64,000 nt of DNA from positions 34,646 through 98,645 of the forward strand of contig NZ_JBIRCY010000029.1 in NCBI RefSeq assembly GCF_044326205.1. Direction: 5' to 3'. This document shows positions 52,707 through 61,462 of this stretch, in pieces. Source of the stretch: Kumtagia sp044326205 (lineage in GTDB: Bacteria; Pseudomonadota; Alphaproteobacteria; Rhizobiales; Rhizobiaceae). How positions within the stretch are numbered: the stretch's first letter is position 1; each line of letters opens with the position of its first letter. The notes below the pieces were generated by a model. The model was not told the origin of the DNA. It searched no databases and saw only the letters and a program-made list of their open reading frames with translations. A program made the translations under genes and the position numbers.

Positions 52707-54218
52707 TCACCCCTTCACTCCCGCTATCGCATGAAAAAACGTCCCGCTCACCAATCCGCGCCGCCCACCGAACGCACCCAGCGCCACACCCTGCCCATCG
52801 GCAATCTCGGCCAGCTTTTCGTCCGGCCCGGCATCGACAAGCTGCGCATAGTGGAACTCATGGCCGCGCACGACATCGCCTTTCTTCCCGATCGGGCAAT
52901 CCGCCAGCAACGTCGCCTGCCGATAGCCGAGGTTCATCTTGCGTTTCGCAAAACTCGTCGAGTGCCCCAGCAGGCCGAGCATTTTGTGTGCCGTACCGTC
53001 CGCGTCCACCAGCGACTCCCCAAGCACCATGAAGCCGCCGCACTCGCCATGAACGGGCTTTTTCGCAGCAAACCGCTGCATGCCGTCGATGAAATTCCGC
53101 GCCGCCGCCAGTTTTCCAGCATGCAGTTCAGGATAGCCGCCCGGCAGCCAGCATACGTCGCAGGTTTCGTCGGGCGGCTCGCCGGCCAGCGGCGAGAACG
53201 GCACGATCTCGGCACCCGCCAACTGCCAGGCGGCGATCAGATGCGGATAGAGGAAGGTGAATGCCGCATCCTTTGCCAGCGCAATGCGCTGGCCGGGCGG
53301 GGGGAGGGAGATTGCGGTTGCTTCGGTTGGGCTGACAAAGCCGGAAACCGCGCTTTTCAAACCCCCCTCTGTCCTGTCGGACATCTCCCCCTCAAGGGGG
53401 GAGATTCGCAGCTCTACGCTCCGCGCCTGTCCTGCGCCGCTGGTGATTGGCGAAAGCCGAGCGGCCGGCCCAATCTCCCCCCTTGAGGGGGAGATGTCCG
53501 ACAGGACAGAGGGGGGTGTGACATCGCAAATCATCCCCGCCATCCCAACGATCCGCCCGACATCCAGCGAGCGCTCCATCACATCCGCCAGCCGCTCGAT
53601 ATGCGCATCGAGATCGGCGTGTTCGCTGGCCTGCACCAGTCCCAGGTGCCGCTCCGGCAACGTCATCGACGGGTCGCGCATCACGGAACCGACCACAGGC
53701 AGGCCGATTGCCTCGATGGCTTCGCCCGCCAGTTTCCGGTGTCGCTCGCTGCCCACCCTGTTCAGCACGACGCCGGCGATGCGCACGGCCGGATCGTAGA
53801 CGGTAAAGCCCTTCGCCACAGCAGCCGCCGTTTGCGACTGGCCCGACACGTCGAGCACCAGCAGCACCGGCAGGCCATAGCGCCGCCCCAGATCGGCGGC
53901 CGAACCCGACCGACCCTCAGCCGACACAATCCCGTCGAACAGCCCCATGGCGCTTTCGATGACGACGATGTCCGCTTGTTCCGCCGCTCCGGCGACAAGC
54001 GCGTCGAGCAGGGCAGGATGCATCGCCCAGGAGTCGAGATTGACGCCGGGCAAACCGGTCGCCGCCTCGTGGAAGGCCGGGTCGATATAGTCCGGCCCGG
54101 ATTTCGCACCGCGCACGGCAACACCACGCCGCTTCAGCGCGCGCAGCAGGCCGATGGTGACGCTGGTCTTGCCCGACCCCGAGCGCGGCGCGCCGATGAT
54201 GATGCCGCGCGCGGTCAT
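52707..54218 (-). CDS. cobB: Cobyrinic acid a,c-diamide synthase (with repeat insertion)
   Basis: A 503-residue ATP-dependent amidotransferase that amidates carboxylates a and c of hydrogenobyrinic acid. The N-terminal ATPase domain has IIIGAPRSGSGKTS, KSGPDYIDPAFH and IESAMGLFDG; the C-terminal glutaminase domain has VCWLPGGYPELHAGKL and the nucleophile Cys in HGECGGFMVLG, plus FHYAQ. About 52 residues in the linker between domains (PPSVLSDISPSRGEI to ISPLEGEMSDRTEGG) are the translation of a palindromic repeat (53362-53516) and are foreign to the family. The reading frame is kept, so the enzyme may still work. It overlaps cobA by four bases. Confidence 0.92.
   Translation of the reverse strand: MTARGIIIGAPRSGSGKTSVTIGLLRALKRRGVAVRGAKSGPDYIDPAFHEAATGLPGVNLDSWAMHPALLDALVAGAAEQADIVVIESAMGLFDGIVSAEGRSGSAADLGRRYGLPVLLVLDVSGQSQTAAAVAKGFTVYDPAVRIAGVVLNRVGSERHRKLAGEAIEAIGLPVVGSVMRDPSMTLPERHLGLVQASEHADLDAHIERLADVMERSLDVGRIVGMAGMICDVTPPSVLSDISPSRGEIGPAARLSPITSGAGQARSVELRISPLEGEMSDRTEGGLKSAVSGFVSPTEATAISLPPPGQRIALAKDAAFTFLYPHLIAAWQLAGAEIVPFSPLAGEPPDETCDVCWLPGGYPELHAGKLAAARNFIDGMQRFAAKKPVHGECGGFMVLGESLVDADGTAHKMLGLLGHSTSFAKRKMNLGYRQATLLADCPIGKKGDVVRGHEFHYAQLVDAGPDEKLAEIADGQGVALGAFGGRRGLVSGTFFHAIAGVKG
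53362..53516. repeat. Intragenic palindromic repeat with 45-bp perfect arms
   Basis: The 45 bases 53362-53406 (starting CCCCCCTCTGTCCTG) are repeated exactly in reverse complement at 53472-53516, with 65 bases between. Each arm itself contains a small palindrome CTCCCCCTCAAGGGGGGAG. The element lies inside cobB and adds an open stretch of about 52 codons. Perfect identity of arms points to recent insertion or to ongoing conversion. Confidence 0.92.
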
Positions 54219-54997
54219 CGCCCGGCCAGCTCCGCCCGCATCGAGACGATGCCGCCGATGACGATCAGCGCCGGGGCGGCGATGCCGGCCTTCGCCGCCT
54301 CATCCGCCAGCGTGCCGAGCGTCGCCACCACCACCCGTTCGCGCGGCGTGGTGGCATGCTCGATCACCGCCGCCGGCGTGGTGGCGGCAAGTCCGCCGGC
54401 GACGAGTGCCGGTGCGATCAGCGGCAGGTTTTTCAGTCCCATATAAACGACAATCGGCTGTCCGGTTTTTGCGAGAGCGGCCCAGTCGAGATCCTCGTCA
54501 GTGCCGGCCGCATGGCCGGTCGCCAGCACTACTGCCTTGTTGATGCCGCGCATTGTCACTGGAATGTTGACGCCCGCCAACCCGGCGAAGCCCGAGGTCA
54601 GCCCCGGCAGCACCCGGAACGGGATTTTCGCCCGCACCAGCGCCAGCGCCTCCTCGCCGCCGCGCCCGAAAACATATGGGTCGCCGCCCTTCAGCCGCAG
54701 CACGCGCTTGCCCTCCCGCGCGAAGCCGATCAGCCGCTTTGTGATATCTTCCTGGTCGGTCGAGGGCTTTCCGCCGCGCTTTCCTGCGAAATGCAGTTCG
54801 GTGGTGCCGGCGATCCGCAGCACGGCTTCCGAGACCAGCGCGTCGTAGACGACACAATCGGCCTCGGCCAGCGCCGAAAGCACATCAAGCGTCAGGCAGC
54901 CCGGATCGCCAGGGCCGGCGCCGGCCAGCCAGACATGACCCGGCAAAAAATCCTTCGGGCGGTGGTCGAGGCGGGCGATGGCGTCGGCAAGGCTCAT
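54215..54997 (-). CDS. cobA: Uroporphyrinogen-III C-methyltransferase
   Basis: A 260-residue SAM-dependent enzyme that methylates uroporphyrinogen III at C2 and C7 to precorrin-2, the branch point to cobalamin. Typical motifs are VWLAGAGPGDPGCLTL at the N-terminus, VVYDALVSEAVL, KRGGKPSTDQEDI, LRLKGGDPYVFGRGGEEA and VLPGLTSGFAGLAGVNIPVTMRG. It lacks the CysG oxidase part, as usual for cobA. It is divergent from cbiD with 53 bases between and is co-transcribed with cobB. Confidence 0.94.
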   Translation of the reverse strand: MSLADAIARLDHRPKDFLPGHVWLAGAGPGDPGCLTLDVLSALAEADCVVYDALVSEAVLRIAGTTELHFAGKRGGKPSTDQEDITKRLIGFAREGKRVLRLKGGDPYVFGRGGEEALALVRAKIPFRVLPGLTSGFAGLAGVNIPVTMRGINKAVVLATGHAAGTDEDLDWAALAKTGQPIVVYMGLKNLPLIAPALVAGGLAATTPAAVIEHATTPRERVVVATLGTLADEAAKAGIAAPALIVIGGIVSMRAELAGR

Positions 54998-55050
54998 GGA
55001 TGCCGCTTTCGCCCATGACTGGATGCTTCCGCAAGCCTATAGACGACATC

Positions 55051-56145
55051 ATGGAGACAGAAGAGCGACCGCTGAAGCGCGGCTGGACCACCGGCGCCTG
55101 TGCCGCCGCCGCGGCGAAGGCCGCCAGTGTTGCCCTCATCTCCGGTGAGTTCCCCGACCCAGTGGAGATCGGCCTGCCCGGCGGACGGCGCGTCGCCTTC
55201 GCGCTCGCCATCAACGAGGCCGGCGACGGCGAGGCGACGGCGGGGATCATCAAGGACGCGGGCGACGATCCGGACGTCACCCATGGCGCACTGGTGAAGG
55301 CTACCGTGCGCCGCGGGTCGCCGGGTTCCGGCATCACGTTCCGGCGCGGCGAGGGTGTGGGCCTCGTCACCCGGCCTGGTCTGCCGGTCGCGGTCGGCGA
55401 GCCGGCGATCAATCCGGTGCCGCGAAAAATGATTGCCGATTCGGTGCATGAGGCGGCGGGCGAGGGAGCCGACATCGAGGTCGAGATATCCGTGCCCGAC
55501 GGTGCGGTGCTGGCGCAAAGGACGCTCAATCCGCGCCTCGGCATTCTGCACGGCATCTCCATTCTCGGCACGACCGGGGTCGTCATCCCCTATTCCTGCT
55601 CGGCCTGGATTCATTCCATCCACCGCGGGATCGACGTCGCCCGCGCCATGGGCCTCACCCATATCGCCGGCTCCACCGGCAATTCCTCCGAGGCGGCGGT
55701 GCAGAAATTCCACGATCTGCACGAGGTGGCGCTGATCGACATGGGCGATTTTGTCGGCGGCATGCTGAAATATGTGCGGGCGCATCCCGTGCCGCGCGTC
55801 ACCATCGCCGGCGGCGTGGCGAAAATGACCAAGCTGGCGCAAGGCATGCTCGACGTGCATTCCAAGCGGGGTGCCGCCGATCTTGATGCGCTGGCGGCGC
55901 TGGTCATGGGCGCAGGCGGTTCCGCCGAACTCGCGGATGCGGTGAAGGGCGCCAACACCGTGGCCGAGGCCTTTTCCATGGCGCAGGCGGTGGGCGTGCC
56001 GATAGGGGATGCGATTGCCGCCGCCGCCTGGCGCACCGCCGCGCCGGCTTTGCGGGGGGCGGATGTCGAACTGGAAATCCTGGTGTTCGACCGAGAGGGT
56101 GGTTTGCTGGGGCGGAAGGATTTTATGCCCGTGAAGGAGAGATAA
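55051..56145 (+). CDS. cbiD: Precorrin/cobalt-precorrin C1-methyltransferase CbiD
   Basis: A 364-residue CbiD protein, methylating C1 of the corrin ring after ring contraction. The family start LKRGWTTGACAAAAAKAA, the GSPGSGITFRRGEGVGLVTRPGL block, and LGILHGISILGTTGVVIPYS are clear, and HIAGSTGNSSE and DMGDFVGGMLKY follow. In this oxygen-dependent gene set the aerobic C1 enzyme CobF is not seen in the window, so CbiD probably replaces it. The ATG at 55051 gives the usual N-terminus; one at 55015 is possible. It is the only rightward cob gene besides cobK. Confidence 0.92.
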   Translation: METEERPLKRGWTTGACAAAAAKAASVALISGEFPDPVEIGLPGGRRVAFALAINEAGDGEATAGIIKDAGDDPDVTHGALVKATVRRGSPGSGITFRRGEGVGLVTRPGLPVAVGEPAINPVPRKMIADSVHEAAGEGADIEVEISVPDGAVLAQRTLNPRLGILHGISILGTTGVVIPYSCSAWIHSIHRGIDVARAMGLTHIAGSTGNSSEAAVQKFHDLHEVALIDMGDFVGGMLKYVRAHPVPRVTIAGGVAKMTKLAQGMLDVHSKRGAADLDALAALVMGAGGSAELADAVKGANTVAEAFSMAQAVGVPIGDAIAAAAWRTAAPALRGADVELEILVFDREGGLLGRKDFMPVKER

Positions 56146-56207
56146 GCGGCGGCAAGCGTCGCGCTTGGAAGGCCGTCCGTCGAGGTTTGTCTCTGCAAGA
56201 AGCGGCT

Positions 56208-56966
56208 TCACTCCCGCCCCCTGAACCGCCGCTGATAGGCCGGATCGTACAGCGAACTCTCGCGAAAATCCCCGATACCCAGCGTGCGCCCGACAAAAAT
56301 CACCGCCGTGCGTTCGATCGGCTCCGCCGCCAGCTCTCCCGCGATCGCCCCCAGTGTTCCGCGAACGATGCGTTCGTCGGGCCGCGAGGCGTGGAACACG
56401 ATTGCCACCGGGCAGTCCGGCCCATAGAGCGGCGAAAGCTCCTCGACGATCTGGTCGACGGCGTGGATCGCCAGATGGATCGCAAGCGTCGCACCGGTCG
56501 CGCCGAAGGCGGCCAGCGTCTCCTTCGGTGGCATTTTCGAGGCGCGCCCGGAAACTCGCGTCAGCACCAGGCTCTGCGCCACCTCGGGGATCGTCAGCTC
56601 GCGCCCGAGGCTCGCCGCCGCCGCCGCGAAGGAGGGTACGCCGGGCGTCAGCGTGTATGGAATCCCATGTTTTTCCAGCCGCCGGATCTGCTCGGCCACC
56701 GCACTCCACACCGAAAGGTCACCGGAATGCAACCGCGCCACGTCCTGGCCAGTGGTATGTGCCGCCACATATTCCTGCTCGATCTCGTCCAGAGACATAG
56801 GCGCGGTATCGACCACTTTTGCGCCCGGCGGGCACCAGTCCAGCATCTCCTTCGCCACGATCGAACCCGCATAGAGGCAGACGGGGCATCGGGCGATCAG
56901 GTCGCGGCCGCGCACCGTGATCAAATCCGCCGCGCCAGGGCCGGCGCCGATGAAATGCACGGTCAT
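56208..56966 (-). CDS. cobM: Precorrin-4 C11-methyltransferase
   Basis: A 252-residue SAM-dependent corrin methyltransferase. VHFIGAGPGAADLITVRG opens the fold, and CPVCLYAGSIV, LHSGDLSVWSAVAEQ and TLTPGVPSFAAAAASLGRELTIPEV are typical of CobM/CbiF. It methylates C11 of precorrin-4. It overlaps cobE by four bases and converges on cbiD with 62 bases between stops. Confidence 0.94.
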   Translation of the reverse strand: MTVHFIGAGPGAADLITVRGRDLIARCPVCLYAGSIVAKEMLDWCPPGAKVVDTAPMSLDEIEQEYVAAHTTGQDVARLHSGDLSVWSAVAEQIRRLEKHGIPYTLTPGVPSFAAAAASLGRELTIPEVAQSLVLTRVSGRASKMPPKETLAAFGATGATLAIHLAIHAVDQIVEELSPLYGPDCPVAIVFHASRPDERIVRGTLGAIAGELAAEPIERTAVIFVGRTLGIGDFRESSLYDPAYQRRFRGRE

Positions 56967-57349
56967 GGCAAAACCCCGTTGCTCGCCAATGCGCAGGTAA
57001 CCGGCCCGACGGCGACGCGCGGCCCGAGCAGTTTTCCGCGCGGGCCGATGGCGGCGAGTGCGGCCGCCTCGGAGGCTGATGGCGCGCCGGTCGCGTCCAG
57101 CGACCGCTCGGACCGGGTCAGGGTTCTCTCGCCGGCAGTTTGCAACTCCCCCTGGCCGATGACCAGAACGACCAGTTTCAGCGTTTGCGCCGCTTGGTGG
57201 ATCGCCGGTTCGTCAGTCTTTTGCTCCGGCACCGCCAGCGCTTCAAGGTCAATCGCCTCAATCCTGTGCGCACCAAGCGCGGCGCGGATCGCCGCCAGCA
57301 CCTGCGCCTCGCTCACGCCTGTCCGGCAGCCCAGCCCGGCGACGATCAT
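56963..57349 (-). CDS. cobE: Cobalamin biosynthesis protein CobE
   Basis: A 128-residue protein equal to the C-terminal domain of CbiG. MIVAGLGCRTGVSEAQVLAAI at the start and LAVPEQKTDEPAIHQAA in the middle are characteristic, with GVPSASEAAAL-like ATGAPSASEAAALAA near the end. Its precise reaction in the aerobic pathway is not settled; a role in ring-intermediate handling has been proposed. The ATG at 57349 overlaps the cobL stop (ATGA); an in-frame ATG at 57367 is less likely. Confidence 0.88.
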   Translation of the reverse strand: MIVAGLGCRTGVSEAQVLAAIRAALGAHRIEAIDLEALAVPEQKTDEPAIHQAAQTLKLVVLVIGQGELQTAGERTLTRSERSLDATGAPSASEAAALAAIGPRGKLLGPRVAVGPVTCALASNGVLP

Positions 57350-58560
57350 GGTTTTTTCCAGATCCATTGGGTGACCGGCATGGCCGGCCGCCAGCCTGTC
57401 ATCGTGCCGACTGGAGCCGCACGTGACACGGCAAGCCGGATCAGCTCGCCGCCCAGTGCCGCGTGCCGGGCGATCAGCACCGCCTCCATCTCCAGCGTCA
57501 CCGCATTGGCAACCAGCCGCCCGCCCGGTTTCAACGAGGCGATGGCCGCGCCCATCACGCCGGGCTCGCTGCCGCCGCCGCCGATAAAAATCGCGTCCGG
57601 CGCGGGCAGGCCAGTCAGCGCCTCTGGTGCAGTCCCCTTCGCGACGACCAGCCCCGGCACGCCGAGCGTGGTCGCATTGCGGCCTATCCGTTCCGCCCGT
57701 TCCCCATTCGATTCGACCGCGATAGCTCGCATCGATGGATGCCTGAGCATCCATTCGATCGCGATCGATCCCGAACCGGCTCCGATGTCCCAAAGCAGTT
57801 CGCCTCGGAGGGGGGCGAGCGACGAAAGCGTCACCGCGCGGATCTCGCGTTTGGTAAGCTGCCCGTCATGCTCGAACAGGCTTTCGGGAAGTCCGGAAGA
57901 CAGTGATGTCATGCCGATTGGGCCGGCGGACGCCAATTCGATCGCCAACACATTGAGCGGATTGATTCTTTCGGGCATGACATGGTCGGCGCGCATCGTC
58001 GTGAGCCGCTCGTCCCGACCGCCCAGCGCTTCGAGGATCGTCAGCCGCGACAGCCCGAAACCCAGTTCCGTCAAATAGTTGGCAATCTTTCCGGGAGCAT
58101 CGGAGTCGGACGTGAGCGCGAGGATTCGGGTGCCGGGATGTAGCAGCGGCCGGATCAGCGAGATCGCCTTGCCGTGCAGCGATACGGTCTCGATCTCCGG
58201 CAGCGCCCAGCCCAACCGGCCCGCCGCCAGCGAAAAGGCGGAAGGCGCTGGAATTACATGCATTTCGCCTGCCGGCACATGCCGCGCCAGCGTGGTGCCG
58301 ACGCCGTATAGAAACGGATCGCCGGAAGCGAGCACGCAGACTTTTTTTCCGCGCAGGGCCAAAACGGCCTGCATCTCGGAGTCGAAAGGCGACGGCCAAG
58401 GCCTTGATTCACCTGTTATTTCTGTCGCCGCCAGAGCCAGATGCCGCTTGCCGCCGAAGACGATTTCCGCCTCGGCGATCCGTCGCCTGGCCTCTACACC
58501 GAGCCCGTCAAGTCCGTCCTCGCCGATGCCGATGACGGATAGCCATCGTCCCGCCGCCAT
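57346..58560 (-). CDS. cobL: Precorrin-6Y C5,C15-methyltransferase (decarboxylating)
   Basis: A 404-residue bifunctional methyltransferase that methylates C5 and C15 and removes the acetate carboxyl at C12. The N-terminal CbiE-like domain has WLSVIGIGEDGLDGLG, VCVLASGDPFLYGVGTTL and VIPAPSAFSLAAGRLGW. The C-terminal CbiT-like domain starts near residue 230 with the SAM motif LLWDIGAGSGSIAIEW and APDAIFIGGGGSEPG. The ATG at 58560 gives the standard start; one at 58578 adds six residues and would overlap the start of cobK on the other strand. Confidence 0.93.
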   Translation of the reverse strand: MAAGRWLSVIGIGEDGLDGLGVEARRRIAEAEIVFGGKRHLALAATEITGESRPWPSPFDSEMQAVLALRGKKVCVLASGDPFLYGVGTTLARHVPAGEMHVIPAPSAFSLAAGRLGWALPEIETVSLHGKAISLIRPLLHPGTRILALTSDSDAPGKIANYLTELGFGLSRLTILEALGGRDERLTTMRADHVMPERINPLNVLAIELASAGPIGMTSLSSGLPESLFEHDGQLTKREIRAVTLSSLAPLRGELLWDIGAGSGSIAIEWMLRHPSMRAIAVESNGERAERIGRNATTLGVPGLVVAKGTAPEALTGLPAPDAIFIGGGGSEPGVMGAAIASLKPGGRLVANAVTLEMEAVLIARHAALGGELIRLAVSRAAPVGTMTGWRPAMPVTQWIWKKP

Positions 58561-58579
58561 GTTCTGATTAGCGATCATG

Positions 58580-59341
58580 ATGACGCACCGCATCCTGATT
58601 CTCGGCGGCACAACGGAGGCCCGGCAACTCGCCGAACGGCTGGCTGGCCGCGCCGAGTTCGATGTTACGTTGTCGCTTGCCGGACGCACGGCGAACCCGG
58701 TCGACCATCCCGTGCCGGTGCGCAGCGGTGGTTTCGGCGGCGCCGAGGGTCTCGCCAACTATCTGAAGGAACAGGAGATTTCCTTGCTCGTTGACGCGAC
58801 GCATCCCTATGCGGCGCGCATTTCCGCGAACGCCGCGCAGGCTGCCGAGGAGGCCGGCATCAAAATTCTGGGGCTTCGCCGCCCGCCCTGGCGACGCCAG
58901 CCCTACGATCGCTGGACGTTGGTCACCGACGCGCAAGCCGCCGTCGCAGCGCTTGGCCCCCATCCACGAAAAGTGTTTTTGGCGCTCGGTCGGCAGGAAC
59001 TGGCCGCGTTCGAAACTGCTCCCCAGCATTCCTACCTGATCCGCAGTGTCGACCCCGTCGAACCGCCGCTGGCGGTGCCGAATGCGACCTATGTTCTGGC
59101 GCGCGGTCCGTTCGCTGAGGACGCGGAAAAGGCGATGCTGGTTGAGCGCCGCATCGATGCCATCGTTGCCAAAAACAGCGGCGGAGCAGCGACTTACGGC
59201 AAGATCGCGGCGGCGCGAGCGCTGGGCATCGAAGTGATCCTGTTCCGCCGGCCAGCCCTGCCGCCGGTGGCAACCGTGGAGACAGTCGACGCTACGATTG
59301 CCGCAATCGATCATTGGCTGGCCAACGAACGCGGGGTATAG
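58580..59341 (+). CDS. cobK: Precorrin-6A reductase
   Basis: A 253-residue NADPH-dependent reductase of the CobK/CbiJ family. RILILGGTTEARQLAERLAG, LVDATHPYAARISANAAQAAE, KVFLALGRQELAAF and the late IVAKNSGGAATYGKIAAARALGIEVI with RPA are family motifs. It starts 20 bases from the cobL start on the opposite strand (ATG at 58577 or 58580), and its end overlaps the cobJ end by 31 bases. It is an isolated rightward gene among leftward genes. Confidence 0.93.
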   Translation: MTHRILILGGTTEARQLAERLAGRAEFDVTLSLAGRTANPVDHPVPVRSGGFGGAEGLANYLKEQEISLLVDATHPYAARISANAAQAAEEAGIKILGLRRPPWRRQPYDRWTLVTDAQAAVAALGPHPRKVFLALGRQELAAFETAPQHSYLIRSVDPVEPPLAVPNATYVLARGPFAEDAEKAMLVERRIDAIVAKNSGGAATYGKIAAARALGIEVILFRRPALPPVATVETVDATIAAIDHWLANERGV

Positions 59342-60069
59342 ATCAGCGGATGCCTGCCGCCGCGCGGGATGGCCCGGGTCTCCATCGATCCGATGATGAT
59401 GCAGGTCGCCATGTCGGCTTTACCGGCATCGACGTCGCCGAGCGAAAAAGTCTCGATGCGCTCGTCCGGGCGGCCAGCGGCGCGTCCGAAAATCACAATG
59501 GTTTCAGCGGGTAAGGTTTTCCGCAGGTGTTCAAAGGCCTTGCCGAGTTGCCATGGTCGCGCCTTGCTGATCGGGTTGTAGAGCGCGATGACGAAGCCTG
59601 CCTCGGACGCCGCGGCCAACCGTCGCTCGACGACCTCCCACGGCTTCAGATTGTCCGACAGCGAGATCGCACAGAAGTCATGGCCCAGCGGCGCGCCAAT
59701 GCGGGCGGCGACCGCCAGCATGGCCGTTACTCCTGGCACGATCTCGATGTCGATATCCCGCCAAGCCTCTGGTCCGGCTTCGATTGCCTCGCAGACCGCC
59801 GCGGCCATCGCGAACACTCCGGGATCACCGCCCGAGACAACGGCGACAGTTTCGCCTTCGGAGGCTTTGGCAAGTGCTGCCTTGGCGCGCGAAATTTCCT
59901 CGCGATTGTCGGACGATACTGCCGTCTGATCGAGTCTCAGTTGCAAGCGGTCGAGATAGGGTTTGTAGCCATAGAAGAATTTCGCCGCGGCCACTGCCGC
60001 GTTGGCCTGCGGCGTCACCTGGTCGGGATTGCCTGGTCCGAGTCCGACGACGAACAGGCGGCCGCTCAC
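59311..60069 (-). CDS. cobJ: Precorrin-3B C17-methyltransferase
   Basis: A 252-residue enzyme that methylates C17 and contracts the macrocycle. LFVVGLGPGNPDQVTPQA, DNREEISRAKAALAKA, VAVVSGGDPGVFAMAAAV and VPGVTAMLAVAARIGAPLGHDF are diagnostic, as is ALYNPISKARPWQL. It starts at GTG 60069 in a GTGA overlap with the cobI stop. The 3' end overlaps the end of cobK, so the two transcripts converge and can pair. Confidence 0.94.
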   Translation of the reverse strand: MSGRLFVVGLGPGNPDQVTPQANAAVAAAKFFYGYKPYLDRLQLRLDQTAVSSDNREEISRAKAALAKASEGETVAVVSGGDPGVFAMAAAVCEAIEAGPEAWRDIDIEIVPGVTAMLAVAARIGAPLGHDFCAISLSDNLKPWEVVERRLAAASEAGFVIALYNPISKARPWQLGKAFEHLRKTLPAETIVIFGRAAGRPDERIETFSLGDVDAGKADMATCIIIGSMETRAIPRGGRHPLIYTPRSLASQ

Positions 60070-60833
60070 AGCACCACTCCGGAGGCCGTCACGCTGCCGG
60101 GGCGGCCGAGCCAACCGGGCACCAGGACGATCGAGAAATACGGCGCCGCGTCATCTGCCTTGTCGGCGAGACGCATCGTCGCCCCGTTCCTCATCGTGCC
60201 ACGCTCGACATAGTAGGCGCGCGCCAGCCTGCCGGTGGCTTCCAGCGCACGCCGGATCTTCGGCAGGTTGCGGCCAACCTTCATGATTACAGCGGCATCC
60301 GTGTCGGCCAAACGGCGCGCCAGTTCGAACTCGTTCATGGTTCCCGGCAGCACGGTTAGCACGTCGTCGCCCTGGACGATGGGCTGGCCAGTGGCCGACC
60401 AGCAGCCGGACATGGCGGTGATTCCGGGAATAACTTCGGTGTCATAAAGATGCGCCAGGCGCACATGCAGGTGCATGTAGGAGCCGTAGAACAGCGGGTC
60501 GCCCTCGGAGAGCACCGCCACCGTGCGGCCGGCGTCGAGGTGGCCCGCAACGGCCGCCGCCGACTCCTCGTAGAAGGCAAGAATCCGCGCCTTGTAATCG
60601 TCCTGGTCCTTGGCGATCTCGGTCGTGACCGGATAATGCAGCGGGAGTTCGATGATGTCCGGCCTCAGCCGGCCCTCGACGATGGCCCGCGCATTGCCGT
60701 TGTTGCCGCGCTTGGCGAAATGCGCCAGCACGTCGGCCTCGCCCAGAGCGCTCACCGCCTTCAGGGTCAGGAGTTCGGGGTCGCCCGGCCCGGTGCCGAC
60801 GCCGATCAGCCGGCCCTTGGGTTGCGCATTCAC
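60066..60833 (-). CDS. cobI: Precorrin-2 C20-methyltransferase
   Basis: A 255-residue SAM-dependent methyltransferase acting on C20 of precorrin-2. RLIGVGTGPGDPELLTLKAV, LPLHYPVTTE, VAVLSEGDPLFYGSYMHLHVRL and VIPGITAMSGCWSATGQPI are family motifs. The GTG at 60833 overlaps the cobH stop (GTGA), giving the usual N-terminus; a longer frame has no homologous residues. Confidence 0.94.
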   Translation of the reverse strand: MNAQPKGRLIGVGTGPGDPELLTLKAVSALGEADVLAHFAKRGNNGNARAIVEGRLRPDIIELPLHYPVTTEIAKDQDDYKARILAFYEESAAAVAGHLDAGRTVAVLSEGDPLFYGSYMHLHVRLAHLYDTEVIPGITAMSGCWSATGQPIVQGDDVLTVLPGTMNEFELARRLADTDAAVIMKVGRNLPKIRRALEATGRLARAYYVERGTMRNGATMRLADKADDAAPYFSIVLVPGWLGRPGSVTASGVVL

Positions 60834-61462
60834 AGGCCGGCCCTCGCAAGCGCGTTGAGACAAGCGGCGGTCGTGGCGCTGCCGCCGAGCCGGCCGCGCA
60901 CGATGGCGAACGGCACGCCGTATGAATTTTCGGCCAGCGCGTCCTTGGATTCGGCCGCGCCGACGAAACCCACCGGCATGCCGAGGATCGCCGCCGGTTT
61001 CGGCGCCCCGTCGCGCAGCAGTTCGAGCAGGTAGAACAGCGCCGTCGGCGCGTTGCCGATAGCGACCACGCTGCCCGTCATGCGCTCGCCCCAGAGCTTT
61101 ATCGCGGCGGCGGAGCGGGTGTTGCCGATCTCCTTCGCCAGCGTCGGCGTGCGCGGGTCGCGCAAGGTGCAGATCACTTCGTTTCCGGCCGGCAGGCGAG
61201 CGCGGGTGACGCCGTGGGCAACCATCTCGGCGTCGCAGAAGATCGGCGCGCCGGCGGCGAGCGCGCCGCGAGCCGCCTCGACGAAATTTTCGCCGAACAC
61301 GAACTGGCGCGCAGCCTCAACCTGGCCGCAGGCATGGATCATGCGGATGGCGACGTCCGCCTCGGCGTCGGAGAAACGCGACAGATCAGCTTCGGCGCGG
61401 ATGATGGCGAAGGACTTTTCGTAGATAGCGTCGCCGTCGCGGATGTAGTCGTAGGCCGTCAT
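60830..61462 (-). CDS. cobH: Precorrin-8X methylmutase
   Basis: A 210-residue enzyme that moves the methyl group from C11 to C12 to make hydrogenobyrinic acid. The start DYIRDGDAIYEKSFAIIRAEAD, the catalytic His region RMIHACGQVEAARQFVF, IFCDAEMVAHGVTRARLP and the end GMPVGFVGAAESKDAL with VPFAIVRGRLGGS agree with CobH/CbiC. It overlaps cobG and cobI by four bases each. Confidence 0.95.
   Translation of the reverse strand: MTAYDYIRDGDAIYEKSFAIIRAEADLSRFSDAEADVAIRMIHACGQVEAARQFVFGENFVEAARGALAAGAPIFCDAEMVAHGVTRARLPAGNEVICTLRDPRTPTLAKEIGNTRSAAAIKLWGERMTGSVVAIGNAPTALFYLLELLRDGAPKPAAILGMPVGFVGAAESKDALAENSYGVPFAIVRGRLGGSATTAACLNALARAGL

Noticed and set aside
53362..53516. cobB frameshift or pseudogene
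   Set aside because: The frame stays open through the repeat and both flanking domains keep their catalytic motifs, so it is annotated as an intact gene with an insertion.
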